Shown one piece after another: positions 1 through 10,524 of a DNA stretch of 64,000 nt. The stretch's first letter is position 1. Every line of letters begins with the position of its first letter. A model generated the notes under the pieces. It had not been told where the DNA came from, did no database searches, and was given only the letters and a program-made list of their open reading frames with translations. This stretch comes from Silicimonas sp. Its GTDB lineage: Bacteria; Pseudomonadota; Alphaproteobacteria; Rhodobacterales; Rhodobacteraceae. The DNA lies in the NCBI GenBank assembly GCA_022819605.1, contig JAJEGW010000208.1:1-64000 (forward strand). The letters are read 5' to 3'. Made by a program: the position numbers and the translations under genes.

Positions 1-466
1 ACTGGAAGCGCACCCTCAACCGGTAGAATCCTGCCCGGGCGCAGCCAGAGCGAGTTCCGCGCCGACAACTTGACAAGCGGGCAGCTGTCCCGCCATCACT
101 CTAGGACCGAACGGTTACGTTTGCTGCAAGCCCTGTTGTCATGCTGCCACGAACTCGATTTCGGGTCTTGATTCAAGACTTCCTTCTCAGTTCGCGGGAA
201 CTCAATCGACAAGGTTCCCATGCACGCAATGCCCGGCTACCACCAGACGTCATTGGGCCTCCTGTTGCTGGCACCGCTCTCGAATTCCTCGACTTGAAGC
301 TCGTTCATGTTCGAATCCATCGCCAAGCGGCTTGATCGTGCGGATCGAGATCCACGCAGACTGGCTGTGTCGTAACGCTCAAGTCGGATCTGCGTTTCAA
401 CCCTGTCCTTCATCAAGGCAGGAAGCGAGACGCTTCTGCCTGCCATGTCGGACACTGCACAAGGAA
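1..466. other. Left-edge gap with no recognised gene
   Basis: No reading frame in this stretch gives a recognisable protein on either strand, and no tRNA-like fold was found. A TTCGAATC stretch near 309 looks like a T-loop, but the flanking bases do not pair. The only structure seen is the hairpin at 417-440, downstream of the MFS gene. Confidence 0.5.
417..440 (-). terminator. Hairpin downstream of the MFS transporter gene
   Basis: GGCA-G-GAAGCG, loop AGA, CGCTTC-TGCC: ten base pairs with one bulged G, starting about 26 bases after the MFS stop codon. No U-rich tail follows on the minus strand, so this is a plausible but not canonical intrinsic terminator. Confidence 0.4.
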
Positions 467-1678
467 TCATCGAAAGGCTGACAATGCCGTCTCGAACCCT
501 TTCACGGGATGCCGCGGGATCAGGAACGCAAGGCACAACGAGACCACGGCCATCGCCGCAGCAAGAACAAAGACCATGCCCGGCGACACGATCCAAAGAT
601 ATCCCAGGAGTGCCGGCAGAAAGACTGCCGCAACGTGGTTGATCGTGAATGCCACGGCAGCGGTCGGGGCGATGTCGCCCGGATCCGCGATCTTCTGGAA
701 GTAGGTCTTCTGCGCAAACGCGAGGGCAAAGAACAGATGGTCCAGCACATACAGCGTTGCTGCAAGCACGACACCCCAGTCAAAGAAGTAGATTCCCGCA
801 TATGCCATGAAGACGGCGGTCAAGCCGAGATACTCGAAGATCAGCACGTTGCGCTCGCCCCAAAGCGTCAGCGCCCTGCCCATGAGCGGCGCCGCAAGCA
901 TGTTGGCAATGTAGTTTATCAGGAACAGCGCTGTCACCTCGTGCACCTTGAGGCCAAAGCGCTCGACCATCATGAAGGCAGCAAAAACCAGGAACACCTG
1001 CCGTCGCGATCCGGACATGAACTGCAACGCGTAGTACAGCCAGTACCTGCGGCGCAGCACCATGCGCCGCTCCTGCGGACTGCCCTCGAATTTCGGGAAC
1101 GCGATCCAGCAATAGGCGGCAATCAGGACGCAGACCCCGCCCGAAATCATGTAAACCGTGTTGTAGGTCAGGTCCAAGAGGTCCCAGGTTGCCACCACGA
1201 CCCCGTATGACAGGAGCGATGCGGCCGAACCGACTGCCACCAGCCATCCCAGCACTTGCGGTGCACGGTCCTTGGGCAGCCATTGCAACTGGAGAGACTG
1301 GTTTACGGTTTCATAGTAGTGAAACCCGATCGACGAAATCACGGTGACCATCAAGAGGCCGCCAAGACTCGGGAACCAGGCCGTGACTGCGGTAGCCGCC
1401 CCCAGCATGAGAAGCGAGACAACCGCAAGCACCTGCTCGCGCATGAAAAGGATGACCGCGATGACGCCCACGGCAAGAAATCCGGGAATCTCCCGCACGG
1501 TGTGCAACCAACCGATCTCCACGCCGGTGAAACCCGCGCGTTCGATCACGAAATTGTTCAGGAGCGCCGACCACGTTGCATAGGCGACGGGCATCGCTGC
1601 CGCCATCAGAAGCAGAAGCGTGGTTGGCCTGCGCCAGACCGGCAGGGACTTCGCAAGTTCGAGATCGACACTCACCAT
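467..1678 (-). CDS. MFS transporter
   Basis: A 403-residue, very hydrophobic protein with about twelve predicted membrane segments. The first begins near residue 18, and the two halves are separated by a basic cytoplasmic stretch around residues 200-215 (KFEGSPQERRMVLRRRYW). This is the normal length and two-bundle layout of a major facilitator superfamily permease. The substrate cannot be told from sequence; no drug-efflux or sugar motif stands out. The gene lies about 95 bases downstream of priA in the same direction, so read-through from priA is possible. The start ATG at 1678 has no strong ribosome binding site. The family call is secure; direction of transport is not. Confidence 0.8.
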   Translation of the reverse strand: MVSVDLELAKSLPVWRRPTTLLLLMAAAMPVAYATWSALLNNFVIERAGFTGVEIGWLHTVREIPGFLAVGVIAVILFMREQVLAVVSLLMLGAATAVTAWFPSLGGLLMVTVISSIGFHYYETVNQSLQLQWLPKDRAPQVLGWLVAVGSAASLLSYGVVVATWDLLDLTYNTVYMISGGVCVLIAAYCWIAFPKFEGSPQERRMVLRRRYWLYYALQFMSGSRRQVFLVFAAFMMVERFGLKVHEVTALFLINYIANMLAAPLMGRALTLWGERNVLIFEYLGLTAVFMAYAGIYFFDWGVVLAATLYVLDHLFFALAFAQKTYFQKIADPGDIAPTAAVAFTINHVAAVFLPALLGYLWIVSPGMVFVLAAAMAVVSLCLAFLIPRHPVKGFETALSAFR

Positions 1679-1773
1679 CGCACCGCCCTACGCCCAACGG
1701 CAGGCAATTGAAAGGCAAGGCCTTGCTCCGGATCGAAGTTGCAGCCACGCGCAAAGAGCGAATCAGAAGATTC

Positions 1774-3966
1774 TCAAAAGAACCTCTGCGGATCGATGTC
1801 CACCGACAACCTGAGGCTTGCCGGAAGCTTGACCTGAGCAAGCCACTCGGCCAAGGCGTCCTGAATCCTTGCGCCACGCTCCGCCTTGACCAGAAGCCGC
1901 ACGCGATGCCGCCCCCGGATTCGCGCGACAGGTGCGGCCGCCGGCCCGTAGACCTCGGCCCCGATCCTTCGTAACGGTTCGGCCCGGGCTGCGAGCGCCT
2001 TGCCTGCCTTGACGACGGCCTTGGCGTCCCGCGAAGAAAGGATGATGCCTGCGAGCCGACCGAACGGCGGCACGCCTGCACCGCGGCGTGCGGCGGCCTC
2101 CGCACGCCAGAACTCTTCTTCATCCCCAGACAGGATGGCTCCCATCACGGGATGGTCGGGCTGACATGTCTGAACCAGCGCCAGTCCCGGCCTTTCCGCA
2201 CGCCCTGCCCGCCCGGACACCTGTCGTATCAATTGGAAAGTCCGTTCGGCCGCCCGCAGGTCCGATCCCTGAAGCCCCAAGTCCGCATCGATCACGCCCA
2301 CAAGCGTGAGGAGCGGAAAGTTGTGACCCTTTGCCACGATCTGCGTCCCGACAATCACGTCTGCGCCGCCCTCTGAAATCTCCTTGATGCACGCCTTCAG
2401 GTCCTTGGCGGAACCGAAGAGATCGGAAGACAACACGGCGAGCCGAGCGTCGGGGAAGAGTCCCCGTACTTCTTCGGCCAGTCGCTCAACACCGGGACCG
2501 ACAGGTGCCATCCGACCCTTGACCTTGCAGGACGGACAGGCCTCCGGCACGGGTCTCGTCGCGCCGCATTGATGGCACATCAGGATCCTTCGGAAGCGGT
2601 GCTCGACCAGCCAGGCGTCGCATTGATCGCAGTCGATCTGGTTTCCGCATGCCCGACAGATCGTCACAGGAGCGTAGCCGCGGCGGTTCAGGAACAGCAG
2701 CACCTGTTCTCCGACCTCGACTCTCTCCTTCATGGCACGCGCAAGAGTGTCGGAAATCCAGCGATTGGCCGGCAGATTCCCCTCGCGCAGGTCTATCGCC
2801 CGCATCTCCGGCATGACCGCTGCACCAAACCGAGCCGTCAGGGCAAGGCGCGCATACTTGCCCGATTCGGCGTTCGCCCAAGTTTCGAGGGAGGGAGTCG
2901 CCGAAGACAGGACTGTTTGCGCACTCGCGATCGACCCGCGCAGAACGGCCATGTCTCGAGCATTGTAGATGACGCCTTCTTCCTGCTTGTAGGAAATGTC
3001 GTGCTCTTCATCCACGACGATCAGGCCGAGATCGCGAAATGGCAGGAAGAGCGCAGACCGCGCACCGACAACAAGTTCCGCGCCACCCTTCGCCACCATC
3101 GTCCAGGCACGTCGCCGCTCGGTCGTTGTAACCCCGGAATGCCATTCGGCTGGGCGAGCGCCAAATCGCGCCTCGACGCGATCCAGGAAGCCCTCAGTGA
3201 GCGCGATTTCAGGGAGAAGGACAAGCGCCTGCCGACCGGCCTTCAGGCACGCCGCCACAGCTTCCAGGTAGACTTCCGTCTTTCCGGATCCAGTCACTCC
3301 CTTCAGGAGAGTGGCGCCGAACCGCCCGGCCCTGACCCCGGCAACCAGCGCCTCCGCGGCTTCGGTTTGCTCATTCGTCAACGCAACTTCGGCCCTGCGC
3401 GGGTTTAGCGCGGGATAGGGCTGGTCGCGCGGGCTTTCCTCTTCGGCCAGGACACCCTGTGCAACAAGTCCCTTGACGACACTGGTCGAGACGCCCGCCG
3501 TTTCCGTCAGCTCGCCAAGCGTGAATGCAAGGCCTCCGAACTCATCGAGCGTCGCAACGACCCTTCTTCGTGCGTCCGTCCACCGGTTGGGCGTTTCCCG
3601 ACTTCCGCGGCGATAGATGCGGCGCATCGACGGCGGGTCGCCAAGACCCGGCGACCGCGTTGCAAGGCGCAACATCGCAGGCATCGGCGTCAGCGTGTAT
3701 TCGGCGGCACGAACCAGAAACGTCTTCATCTCCGGACGCATCGGCTCCACGTCGCAAACCCGAATGACACTGCGCAGCTTGGACGCATCCACCTTCCCTT
3801 CGCCCGGTCCCCAAACCACGCCAAGAACCTTGCGCGGCCCCAGCGGCACCTCGACATAGGAGCCATCAAGACAGCCGCCAACGGGAGCCTTGTAGTCCAG
3901 CGCACCGCCGAGCGGCTGCGTCGTGAGGACCGAAATCAGTTCGCCGTCCAGGAATTGCCGCGTCAC
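1774..3966 (-). CDS. priA: Primosomal protein N' (replication restart helicase PriA)
   Basis: PriA is a 3'-5' superfamily 2 DNA helicase that recognises stalled forks and recombination intermediates and reloads the replicative helicase. At 730 residues it is full length. Walker A GVTGSGKT is at residues 223-230 and the DEEH box at 319-322. Between the helicase halves lies the zinc-binding region, roughly residues 430-490, with paired cysteines (CRACG, CDQC, CHQCG, CPSC) that bind two zinc ions. The N-terminal DNA-binding domain occupies about the first 100 residues. The gene is divergent from the transaldolase gene, with about 100 bases between the starts. Confidence 0.97.
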   Translation of the reverse strand: MTRQFLDGELISVLTTQPLGGALDYKAPVGGCLDGSYVEVPLGPRKVLGVVWGPGEGKVDASKLRSVIRVCDVEPMRPEMKTFLVRAAEYTLTPMPAMLRLATRSPGLGDPPSMRRIYRRGSRETPNRWTDARRRVVATLDEFGGLAFTLGELTETAGVSTSVVKGLVAQGVLAEEESPRDQPYPALNPRRAEVALTNEQTEAAEALVAGVRAGRFGATLLKGVTGSGKTEVYLEAVAACLKAGRQALVLLPEIALTEGFLDRVEARFGARPAEWHSGVTTTERRRAWTMVAKGGAELVVGARSALFLPFRDLGLIVVDEEHDISYKQEEGVIYNARDMAVLRGSIASAQTVLSSATPSLETWANAESGKYARLALTARFGAAVMPEMRAIDLREGNLPANRWISDTLARAMKERVEVGEQVLLFLNRRGYAPVTICRACGNQIDCDQCDAWLVEHRFRRILMCHQCGATRPVPEACPSCKVKGRMAPVGPGVERLAEEVRGLFPDARLAVLSSDLFGSAKDLKACIKEISEGGADVIVGTQIVAKGHNFPLLTLVGVIDADLGLQGSDLRAAERTFQLIRQVSGRAGRAERPGLALVQTCQPDHPVMGAILSGDEEEFWRAEAAARRGAGVPPFGRLAGIILSSRDAKAVVKAGKALAARAEPLRRIGAEVYGPAAAPVARIRGRHRVRLLVKAERGARIQDALAEWLAQVKLPASLRLSVDIDPQRFF

Positions 3967-4066
3967 TTGAGACCGCCTCTGCGTCGAGTAAATTGGGGTT
4001 CAGCCCGAAGGGCGTGTCGTATATGAGTGCCACGAAACCGGAATTGTGCGCCAGAGGGGGCCGCCC

Positions 4067-4720
4067 ATGAAGTTCTTCGTCGATACCGCCGACACCGATG
4101 CCATCCATGAATTGAATGAGCTAGGCATGGTTGACGGAGTAACCACCAACCCGTCGTTGATTCACAAGTCGGGCCGCGACATCAAGGAAGTCATTGCTGA
4201 AATCGCCCAAATGGTCGACGGCCCCGTCAGCGCCGAAACCGTGGCGACGGACTTCGAGACCATGGTCGAGGAGGGTCACGAGGTGGCAATGCTGGGCGAG
4301 AACATTGCCATTAAGGTGCCGCTGACCTGGAACGGCCTGAGAGCTTGCAATCGCCTTTCTGGCGAAGGGCACATGGTCAACGTGACGCTGTGCTTTTCGG
4401 CGAACCAGGCGCTTCTCGCGGCAAAGGCCGGCGCGACCTTCATCTCTCCCTTCATCGGACGTCTCGACGACATCAACCTCGACGGGATGGACCTCATCTC
4501 GGACATTCGCGACATCTACGACAACTACGGCTTCGAAACGCAGATCCTTGCGGCCTCGATTCGCTCGGTAAACCATATGACCGAGGCGGCGCGGATTGGT
4601 GCGGACGTGGCCACGGCCCCTCCGAGCGTGATCAAGAAGATGGCCGAGCATCCGCTGACGGACAAGGGCCTGAGCGCGTTTCTGGACGACTGGGCAAAGA
4701 CCGGCCAGTCGATCCTCTGA
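4067..4720 (+). CDS. fsa: Transaldolase / fructose-6-phosphate aldolase family (TalC/Fsa type)
   Basis: A 217-residue single-domain class I aldolase of the short transaldolase type, acting in the cytosol either on dihydroxyacetone units of sugar phosphates (pentose phosphate pathway) or as a fructose-6-phosphate aldolase. It opens MKFFVDTAD and has VTTNPSLI near residue 28, the Schiff-base lysine segment [10 protein letters not shown] near residue 84, and [11 protein letters not shown] near residue 125, all family hallmarks. I chose ATG 4067 over the in-frame codon at 4046 because an AGAGGGGG ribosome binding site lies about eight bases upstream of it and the family starts there. The gene is monocistronic and convergent with murD. 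Sequence alone does not separate true transaldolase from F6P aldolase activity. Confidence 0.92.
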   Translation: MKFFVDTADTDAIHELNELGMVDGVTTNPSLIHKSGRDIKEVIAEIAQMVDGPVSAETVATDFETMVEEGHEVAMLGENIAIKVPLTWNGLRACNRLSGEGHMVNVTLCFSANQALLAAKAGATFISPFIGRLDDINLDGMDLISDIRDIYDNYGFETQILAASIRSVNHMTEAARIGADVATAPPSVIKKMAEHPLTDKGLSAFLDDWAKTGQSIL

Positions 4721-4792
4721 AGCTCGACGCATATCTGGCTGGCGGGAACTCTCGAATTCGGAAATTGAACTGACCGATTCGAATATCGCGAC

Positions 4793-6193
4793 TCAGTCGA
4801 TGGTCTTCTTCACCTCCGCGATGAAGTCATCGCCGCGCTCCTCGAAATCTCCATAGGAGTCGAAGCTTGCCGCGGCTGGCGCCAGAAGTACCGTGTCACC
4901 AGGCTCTGCATCCTTCGCGGCGCACCGAACCGCTGCGGCCATGGTATGGCAGACTTCAATCTCGATCCCTGCAAGGTCCCGGGCGACGTCCGTCGCCTGC
5001 CCGCCTATGGCATATGCCTTCACCACGGAGGCGACGCTGGATTGCAGCGCCGAAATTCCTCCTTCCTTCAACTGGCCACCCACGATCCAGCGGACACGTG
5101 GAAACACGGCGAGCGATCTCGCCGCAGCATCCACGTTGGTCGCCTTCGAATCGTTGACGAACGTCACTCCGTTCCACCGGGCAACCACCTGTCCTCGATG
5201 CGGCAGCCCTTCGAAACTCAGCATTCCCTCCTCGATGGCCGCGGACGGTACCTCAAGCGCCCGCAGAACCGCGAATGCCGCGCATGCGTTCTGGTGGTTG
5301 TGCACTCCGGGAAGGCCCTGCATCTCCCCAAGATTGAAAGACGCGGCGGGCTGACCGTCATGCAGTTCGGTAAGGATTCCATCTCTTGCCGTGATCGACC
5401 ATCCTGCACTGGCCGAAGTTGCATCTGCCGTAACACGAATGATCTGGTTCTCGGACGCCCCCCCGACCAGCTGGTTTTCGAGGAACTTTCCCTCGACTTC
5501 GTCGATGCCGATCACGGCAACGTGCGGTTTTCCCTGCAGGAACAAGCGCTGCTTTGCCGCAAAGTACCCGCCCAGCCCGCCATGGCGGTCGAGGTGATCC
5601 GGGCCAAAATTGGTGAAGACGGCGACGTCAGGTGCCAGACTGCGTGCAATTTCGACTTGGTAGGACGACAATTCGAGTACAATTGTGCCGTCTTTCCCTG
5701 GTGAATCGATGTCCAAGACGCCGCGGCCGATATTGCCCGCAAGTTGACTCTCGCGGCCCGATGCGACGAGGCAATGGTGAATCAGGGCAACGGTCGTGGA
5801 CTTCCCGTTCGATCCGGTCACCGCCACGACCTTGGGAAACTTGCGGCTTCCGCCCCTGCCCGGAACGGCGAGCGAACGAAAAAACAGGCCGACGTCGTTG
5901 TCGATCGGAATTCCGGCGGCCATGGCGGCTGCAACGTGAGCGTTTGGGTGAGGGTAAAGGTGAGGAATGCCGGGGCTCAGCACGAGTTCCACGACTCCAT
6001 TCCATGCCCCGGGAACGGAGAAATCATGAAGCATGGCACCTTCGCCTACGGCAATCGCCCTCGCCTCTTTGCTGTCGTCCCAACAGAGAACGTCCGCACC
6101 GCCTGCCCTGAGCGCGCGCATTGCGGAAAGCCCGGTCCGACCGAGACCAAGCACGGCGACTCGTGCGCCCGAGACCCCCTGTACGGGGATCAC
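4793..6193 (-). CDS. murD: UDP-N-acetylmuramoylalanine-D-glutamate ligase
   Basis: MurD adds D-glutamate to UDP-MurNAc-L-Ala in cytoplasmic peptidoglycan synthesis. It has 466 residues, with a Rossmann-like N-terminal domain (RVAVLGLGRTG, residues 11-21), the Mur-ligase ATP loop TGSNGKST at 126-133, and the FVNDSKATN motif near residue 345. The start is GTG at 6193, with GGAG eight bases upstream. It is the last dcw gene in this window, separated from mraY by 283 bases, whereas most other junctions in the cluster overlap. That gap shows no gene and may hold a separate promoter. Downstream it converges on the transaldolase gene rather than continuing into ftsW. Confidence 0.97.
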   Translation of the reverse strand: MIPVQGVSGARVAVLGLGRTGLSAMRALRAGGADVLCWDDSKEARAIAVGEGAMLHDFSVPGAWNGVVELVLSPGIPHLYPHPNAHVAAAMAAGIPIDNDVGLFFRSLAVPGRGGSRKFPKVVAVTGSNGKSTTVALIHHCLVASGRESQLAGNIGRGVLDIDSPGKDGTIVLELSSYQVEIARSLAPDVAVFTNFGPDHLDRHGGLGGYFAAKQRLFLQGKPHVAVIGIDEVEGKFLENQLVGGASENQIIRVTADATSASAGWSITARDGILTELHDGQPAASFNLGEMQGLPGVHNHQNACAAFAVLRALEVPSAAIEEGMLSFEGLPHRGQVVARWNGVTFVNDSKATNVDAAARSLAVFPRVRWIVGGQLKEGGISALQSSVASVVKAYAIGGQATDVARDLAGIEIEVCHTMAAAVRCAAKDAEPGDTVLLAPAAASFDSYGDFEERGDDFIAEVKKTID

Positions 6194-6476
6194 CTTGGAA
6201 TCTCCTCATGTCCCGGCAACGAAGAATTGCCAATCCGTGCGGAAGAACCCTTCGCGGACATTGGCACGAATGCGCGTCGGCGGTGCATCAGACGCTCCAT
6301 GTCAAAGTCCCTCCCGCCGAAATGGCTATCGCGTGTACTGCGGCAAGGGAAGCGCCTGTATCCACGGAACGGTCGCATGGGGCGTGTGCCCACGGGGTTC
6401 CTGGCCCAACCGACCGGACGAGCAGGGACTTCCCTGCAGGAATGAACGCGGCGCGATGACTGCGGGCGATCACTGC

Positions 6477-7558
<1,082 letters not shown>

Positions 7559-7562
<4 letters not shown>

Positions 7563-9010
7563 TTCAATTCCTTCTGTTCGTCCCCCACGTGCGCCTTGCT
7601 CAGAGCACGTATCGCCTCGGCCACGAGACTCACCCTCGATCCCTTCGAGCCCTTGACCAAAACCACGTCACCGGCGGCAAGATGCTTGTGCACCGTTCCC
7701 GCAAGTTCCTCTGCCGTCTCGAACCACGATCTCCGTCGCTCGCCGGTCAGGGCATCGTGAAGCGCTCGCACTCTCTGCCCCACGCAAATGACGCGATCAA
7801 TCCTTTCCATCGCGGGAAGGTCCGCCAATTCGGAATGAAACAGAGCCTCGCCGGACCCGAGTTCGAGCATGTCGCCCAGTATGGCAACCCTGTGCCCGCC
7901 GGCAGTGCGGCCGGTTGTGGCCACCGATTCCGAACCCGCCAGCACTTCAAGGGCCGCCGCCATCGATGCGGGATTTGCATTGTACGCGTCATCGATCAAC
8001 TCGAGTCCAAGGTTGTCGACCGGATCCAGGAGGATCGTCTCGCGCTGGCCGCGACCCCTCGGCACACTCCAGCTGCCGATGTCGCAAACGGCAATGTCCA
8101 GATCCGCTCCCGCAAGGCTCGCCGCTCCAATCGCTGACATTGCGTTCATTGCAAGGTGTCGGCCGGGCGCACAGATCTTCATGAGGAACGAACCGTCCGC
8201 AAACCTGCCCTCGACCACGCTTGCTTCGGCGGTCAGCGTCACGCGCTCGGCTCGAAGTACGGCCTGCGCGCTCTCGCCGAAACCGACCTGGCGGGCCGCG
8301 TGGAGCCTTGCCTCCGCCTCCAGGATCGGCGCCGTCTTCACATCCGCGTTGAAGAGTGCAACGCCGTCCGGCTCAAGACCTTGAAAGACCGAGCCCTTCT
8401 CGATGGCGATCTCCTCAACGCTGGAGAACGCCTCCAGATGCGCCGCAGCAACGGTCGTCACCAACGCGATGTGCGGACGCGCCATCCGCGCAAGCGGCGC
8501 GATCTCGCCAGGATGGTTCATCCCGATTTCGATCACGGCAAACTCGGTATCAGGCGGCATTCGCGCCAGGGTCAGCGGAACACCCCAGTGGTTGTTGTAG
8601 CTCGCTTCCGAGGCGTGAGTTCTTCCTTGTCGCCGCAAGACATGCCGAAGCATTTCCTTTGTCGACGTCTTGCCCGCGGAACCGGTAACTGCAATCACCT
8701 TCGCCCGGGTTCGCGCGCGCGAGGCTTCTGCAAGCCGGTCCAGTCCTGCCTGCACGTCTTCGCACACCAGGAGCGGCGCCTCTTGGGCAAGTCCTTCCGG
8801 GACCCGCGAAACCAGAGCGGCAGCCGCGCCATTGCGGAAGGCATCGGTGACAAAGTCATGACCGTCACGCTTGTCACGCAATGCGACAAACAAGTCTCCC
8901 GGTTCGAGTGTCCTGGTGTCGATCGAAACTCCGGACGCCTCCCATGCGGGGCCTCTCGACGATCCTCCCACTGCTGCCTGGGCCGTCCTGGAGGTCCAAA
9001 GTGCGCTCAC
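7559..9010 (-). CDS. murF: UDP-N-acetylmuramoyl-tripeptide-D-alanyl-D-alanine ligase
   Basis: MurF adds the D-Ala-D-Ala dipeptide, completing the cytoplasmic UDP-MurNAc-pentapeptide. At 483 residues it is typical in length. The ATP-binding loop TGSAGKTS is at residues 109-116, followed by the [10 protein letters not shown] segment and the central-domain [10 protein letters not shown] motif used to recognise the nucleotide precursor. DDAYNANP near residue 348 is also a family marker. It overlaps murE upstream and mraY downstream by four bases each. Confidence 0.97.
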
Positions 9011-10515
9011 AGGCCCTTGCCGTCGAGAACGGCCACGGCCATGCTCACCTGCTCCACATCATCGAATGGCAGGATCGCGTCACCCACGATCTGTCCGGTC
9101 TCGTGGCCCTTGCCCGCGACCAGAAGCGTGTCGCCTGCCCCAAGCGCGTCGACAGCGCGCAGGATCGCTTCCGCACGGTCGCCAACTTCGGCAACGTCGG
9201 AGGAACGATCTCGCGCGCCCGCAAGAATTTCGGCCCTTATCAAGTCCGGATCCTCGCTTCGGGGATTGTCGTCGGTGACGAAGACGACATCCGCATGATC
9301 CGCGGCAGCGCGTCCCATCAGCGGACGCTTGCCCCTGTCCCGATCACCTCCCGCACCAAACACGACGATCAACCGCCCAAGGACGTGGGGCCGCAGCGCA
9401 CGCAGGGTCGTGGCCAGGGCCTCGGATGAGTGGGCAAAGTCGACAAAGACCGTCGCACCATTCTCTCGCCTTGCCGCAAACTGCATTCGCCCGCGCACGG
9501 GCTCCAGCGCATGCATTGAATCAAACGTCTCTTCTGGATCCGCACCCGTTGATATGCAAAGGCAGGCCGCCAGCAATGCGTTTTCGGCCTGGAATCCGCC
9601 GATGAGACCCAGCCGTACCTGGTGGATGCGCCCCGCCCATTCAAAGCGCAGTTCCTGACCCGTTGCATCGAATCTCTGCCCGACGATCTGCAGCGCCGCC
9701 TTGCTGCTGCGCCCGACCGTCAACAGGTCCTGACCATGCGCATCTGCCACGTCGACAATGCGCACGCCCCAAGGATCGTCGACATTGACGACAGCCGTTC
9801 CGTCCTCCGGCAATACATGCGAGAACAGCCTTGCCTTCGCCGCGAAGTACTCATCGAGATCGGCGTGATAGTCCAGATGATCCCGGCTGAGATTGGTGAA
9901 GGCCGCCGCTCTGAGACGCACGCCGTCCACCCTTCGCTGCGCGAGACCATGGCTGGAGGCTTCCATCGCAACGTGGGTAACGCCCTCTCTGGCGATCCGT
10001 GCCAGTGCGCCGTGCAACTCGATCGGGTCTGGCGTCGTGTGCGCAAGCGGAGCGGTGTAGGCTCCCTCGACACCGGTCGTCCCGACGTTCACCGCCTCGG
10101 CACCCATCTCGCACCAGAGTTGCCGGGTAAAGCTCGCAACGCTGGTCTTGCCATTTGTCCCGGTGATTGCGACCTGAACTTCCGGCTGCATTTCGAACCA
10201 GAGCGCCGCGGCAAGGGCCAAGGCCTCGCGCGGCTCCTCAACGACCACGAGCGGCACGTCGACGGATGCCAGCACATTCCCTGCAATCGAGGCACCTTTG
10301 CGGTCGGTCAGGACCGCGCCGGCCTTGTTCTGCATTGCCTGCCCTACATGACTGGCACCATGCTCCCTGGTTCCTGGAAGCGCCGCGAACAGGAAACCCT
10401 CGCGAACTTCCCGACTGTCGGCAGCAAGGCCGGTGATCTGGGCCTCAACAGCATTCCTTGCCGCCAGCCCGAGCGCAGCCAAGCTCCTGGATTTTGCCTG
10501 GGTCTGCATCGACAC
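9007..10515 (-). CDS. murE: UDP-N-acetylmuramoyl-L-alanyl-D-glutamate-2,6-diaminopimelate ligase
   Basis: MurE adds the third residue of the peptidoglycan stem peptide. The 502-residue protein has the Mur-ligase loop TGTNGKTS at residues 118-125 and, in the C-terminal domain, DDNPRSEDP near residue 420. The DNPR motif is diagnostic for enzymes that use meso-diaminopimelate rather than lysine, so the wall should be DAP-type as in other Gram-negative bacteria. There are nine bases between ftsI and murE and a four-base overlap with murF. Confidence 0.97.
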   Translation of the reverse strand: MSMQTQAKSRSLAALGLAARNAVEAQITGLAADSREVREGFLFAALPGTREHGASHVGQAMQNKAGAVLTDRKGASIAGNVLASVDVPLVVVEEPREALALAAALWFEMQPEVQVAITGTNGKTSVASFTRQLWCEMGAEAVNVGTTGVEGAYTAPLAHTTPDPIELHGALARIAREGVTHVAMEASSHGLAQRRVDGVRLRAAAFTNLSRDHLDYHADLDEYFAAKARLFSHVLPEDGTAVVNVDDPWGVRIVDVADAHGQDLLTVGRSSKAALQIVGQRFDATGQELRFEWAGRIHQVRLGLIGGFQAENALLAACLCISTGADPEETFDSMHALEPVRGRMQFAARRENGATVFVDFAHSSEALATTLRALRPHVLGRLIVVFGAGGDRDRGKRPLMGRAAADHADVVFVTDDNPRSEDPDLIRAEILAGARDRSSDVAEVGDRAEAILRAVDALGAGDTLLVAGKGHETGQIVGDAILPFDDVEQVSMAVAVLDGKGL

Positions 10516-10524
10516 GGCCCCTGA

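Noticed and set aside
302-320. TTCGAATC motif resembling a tRNA T-loop
   Set aside because: The flanking five bases do not form a T-stem, and no anticodon or acceptor arm is found upstream.
4751-4782. Inverted repeat CGAATTCGG / CCGATTCG between the transaldolase and murD genes
   Set aside because: It has a bulged base, a 12-base loop and no U-tract, which is too weak to call a terminator.
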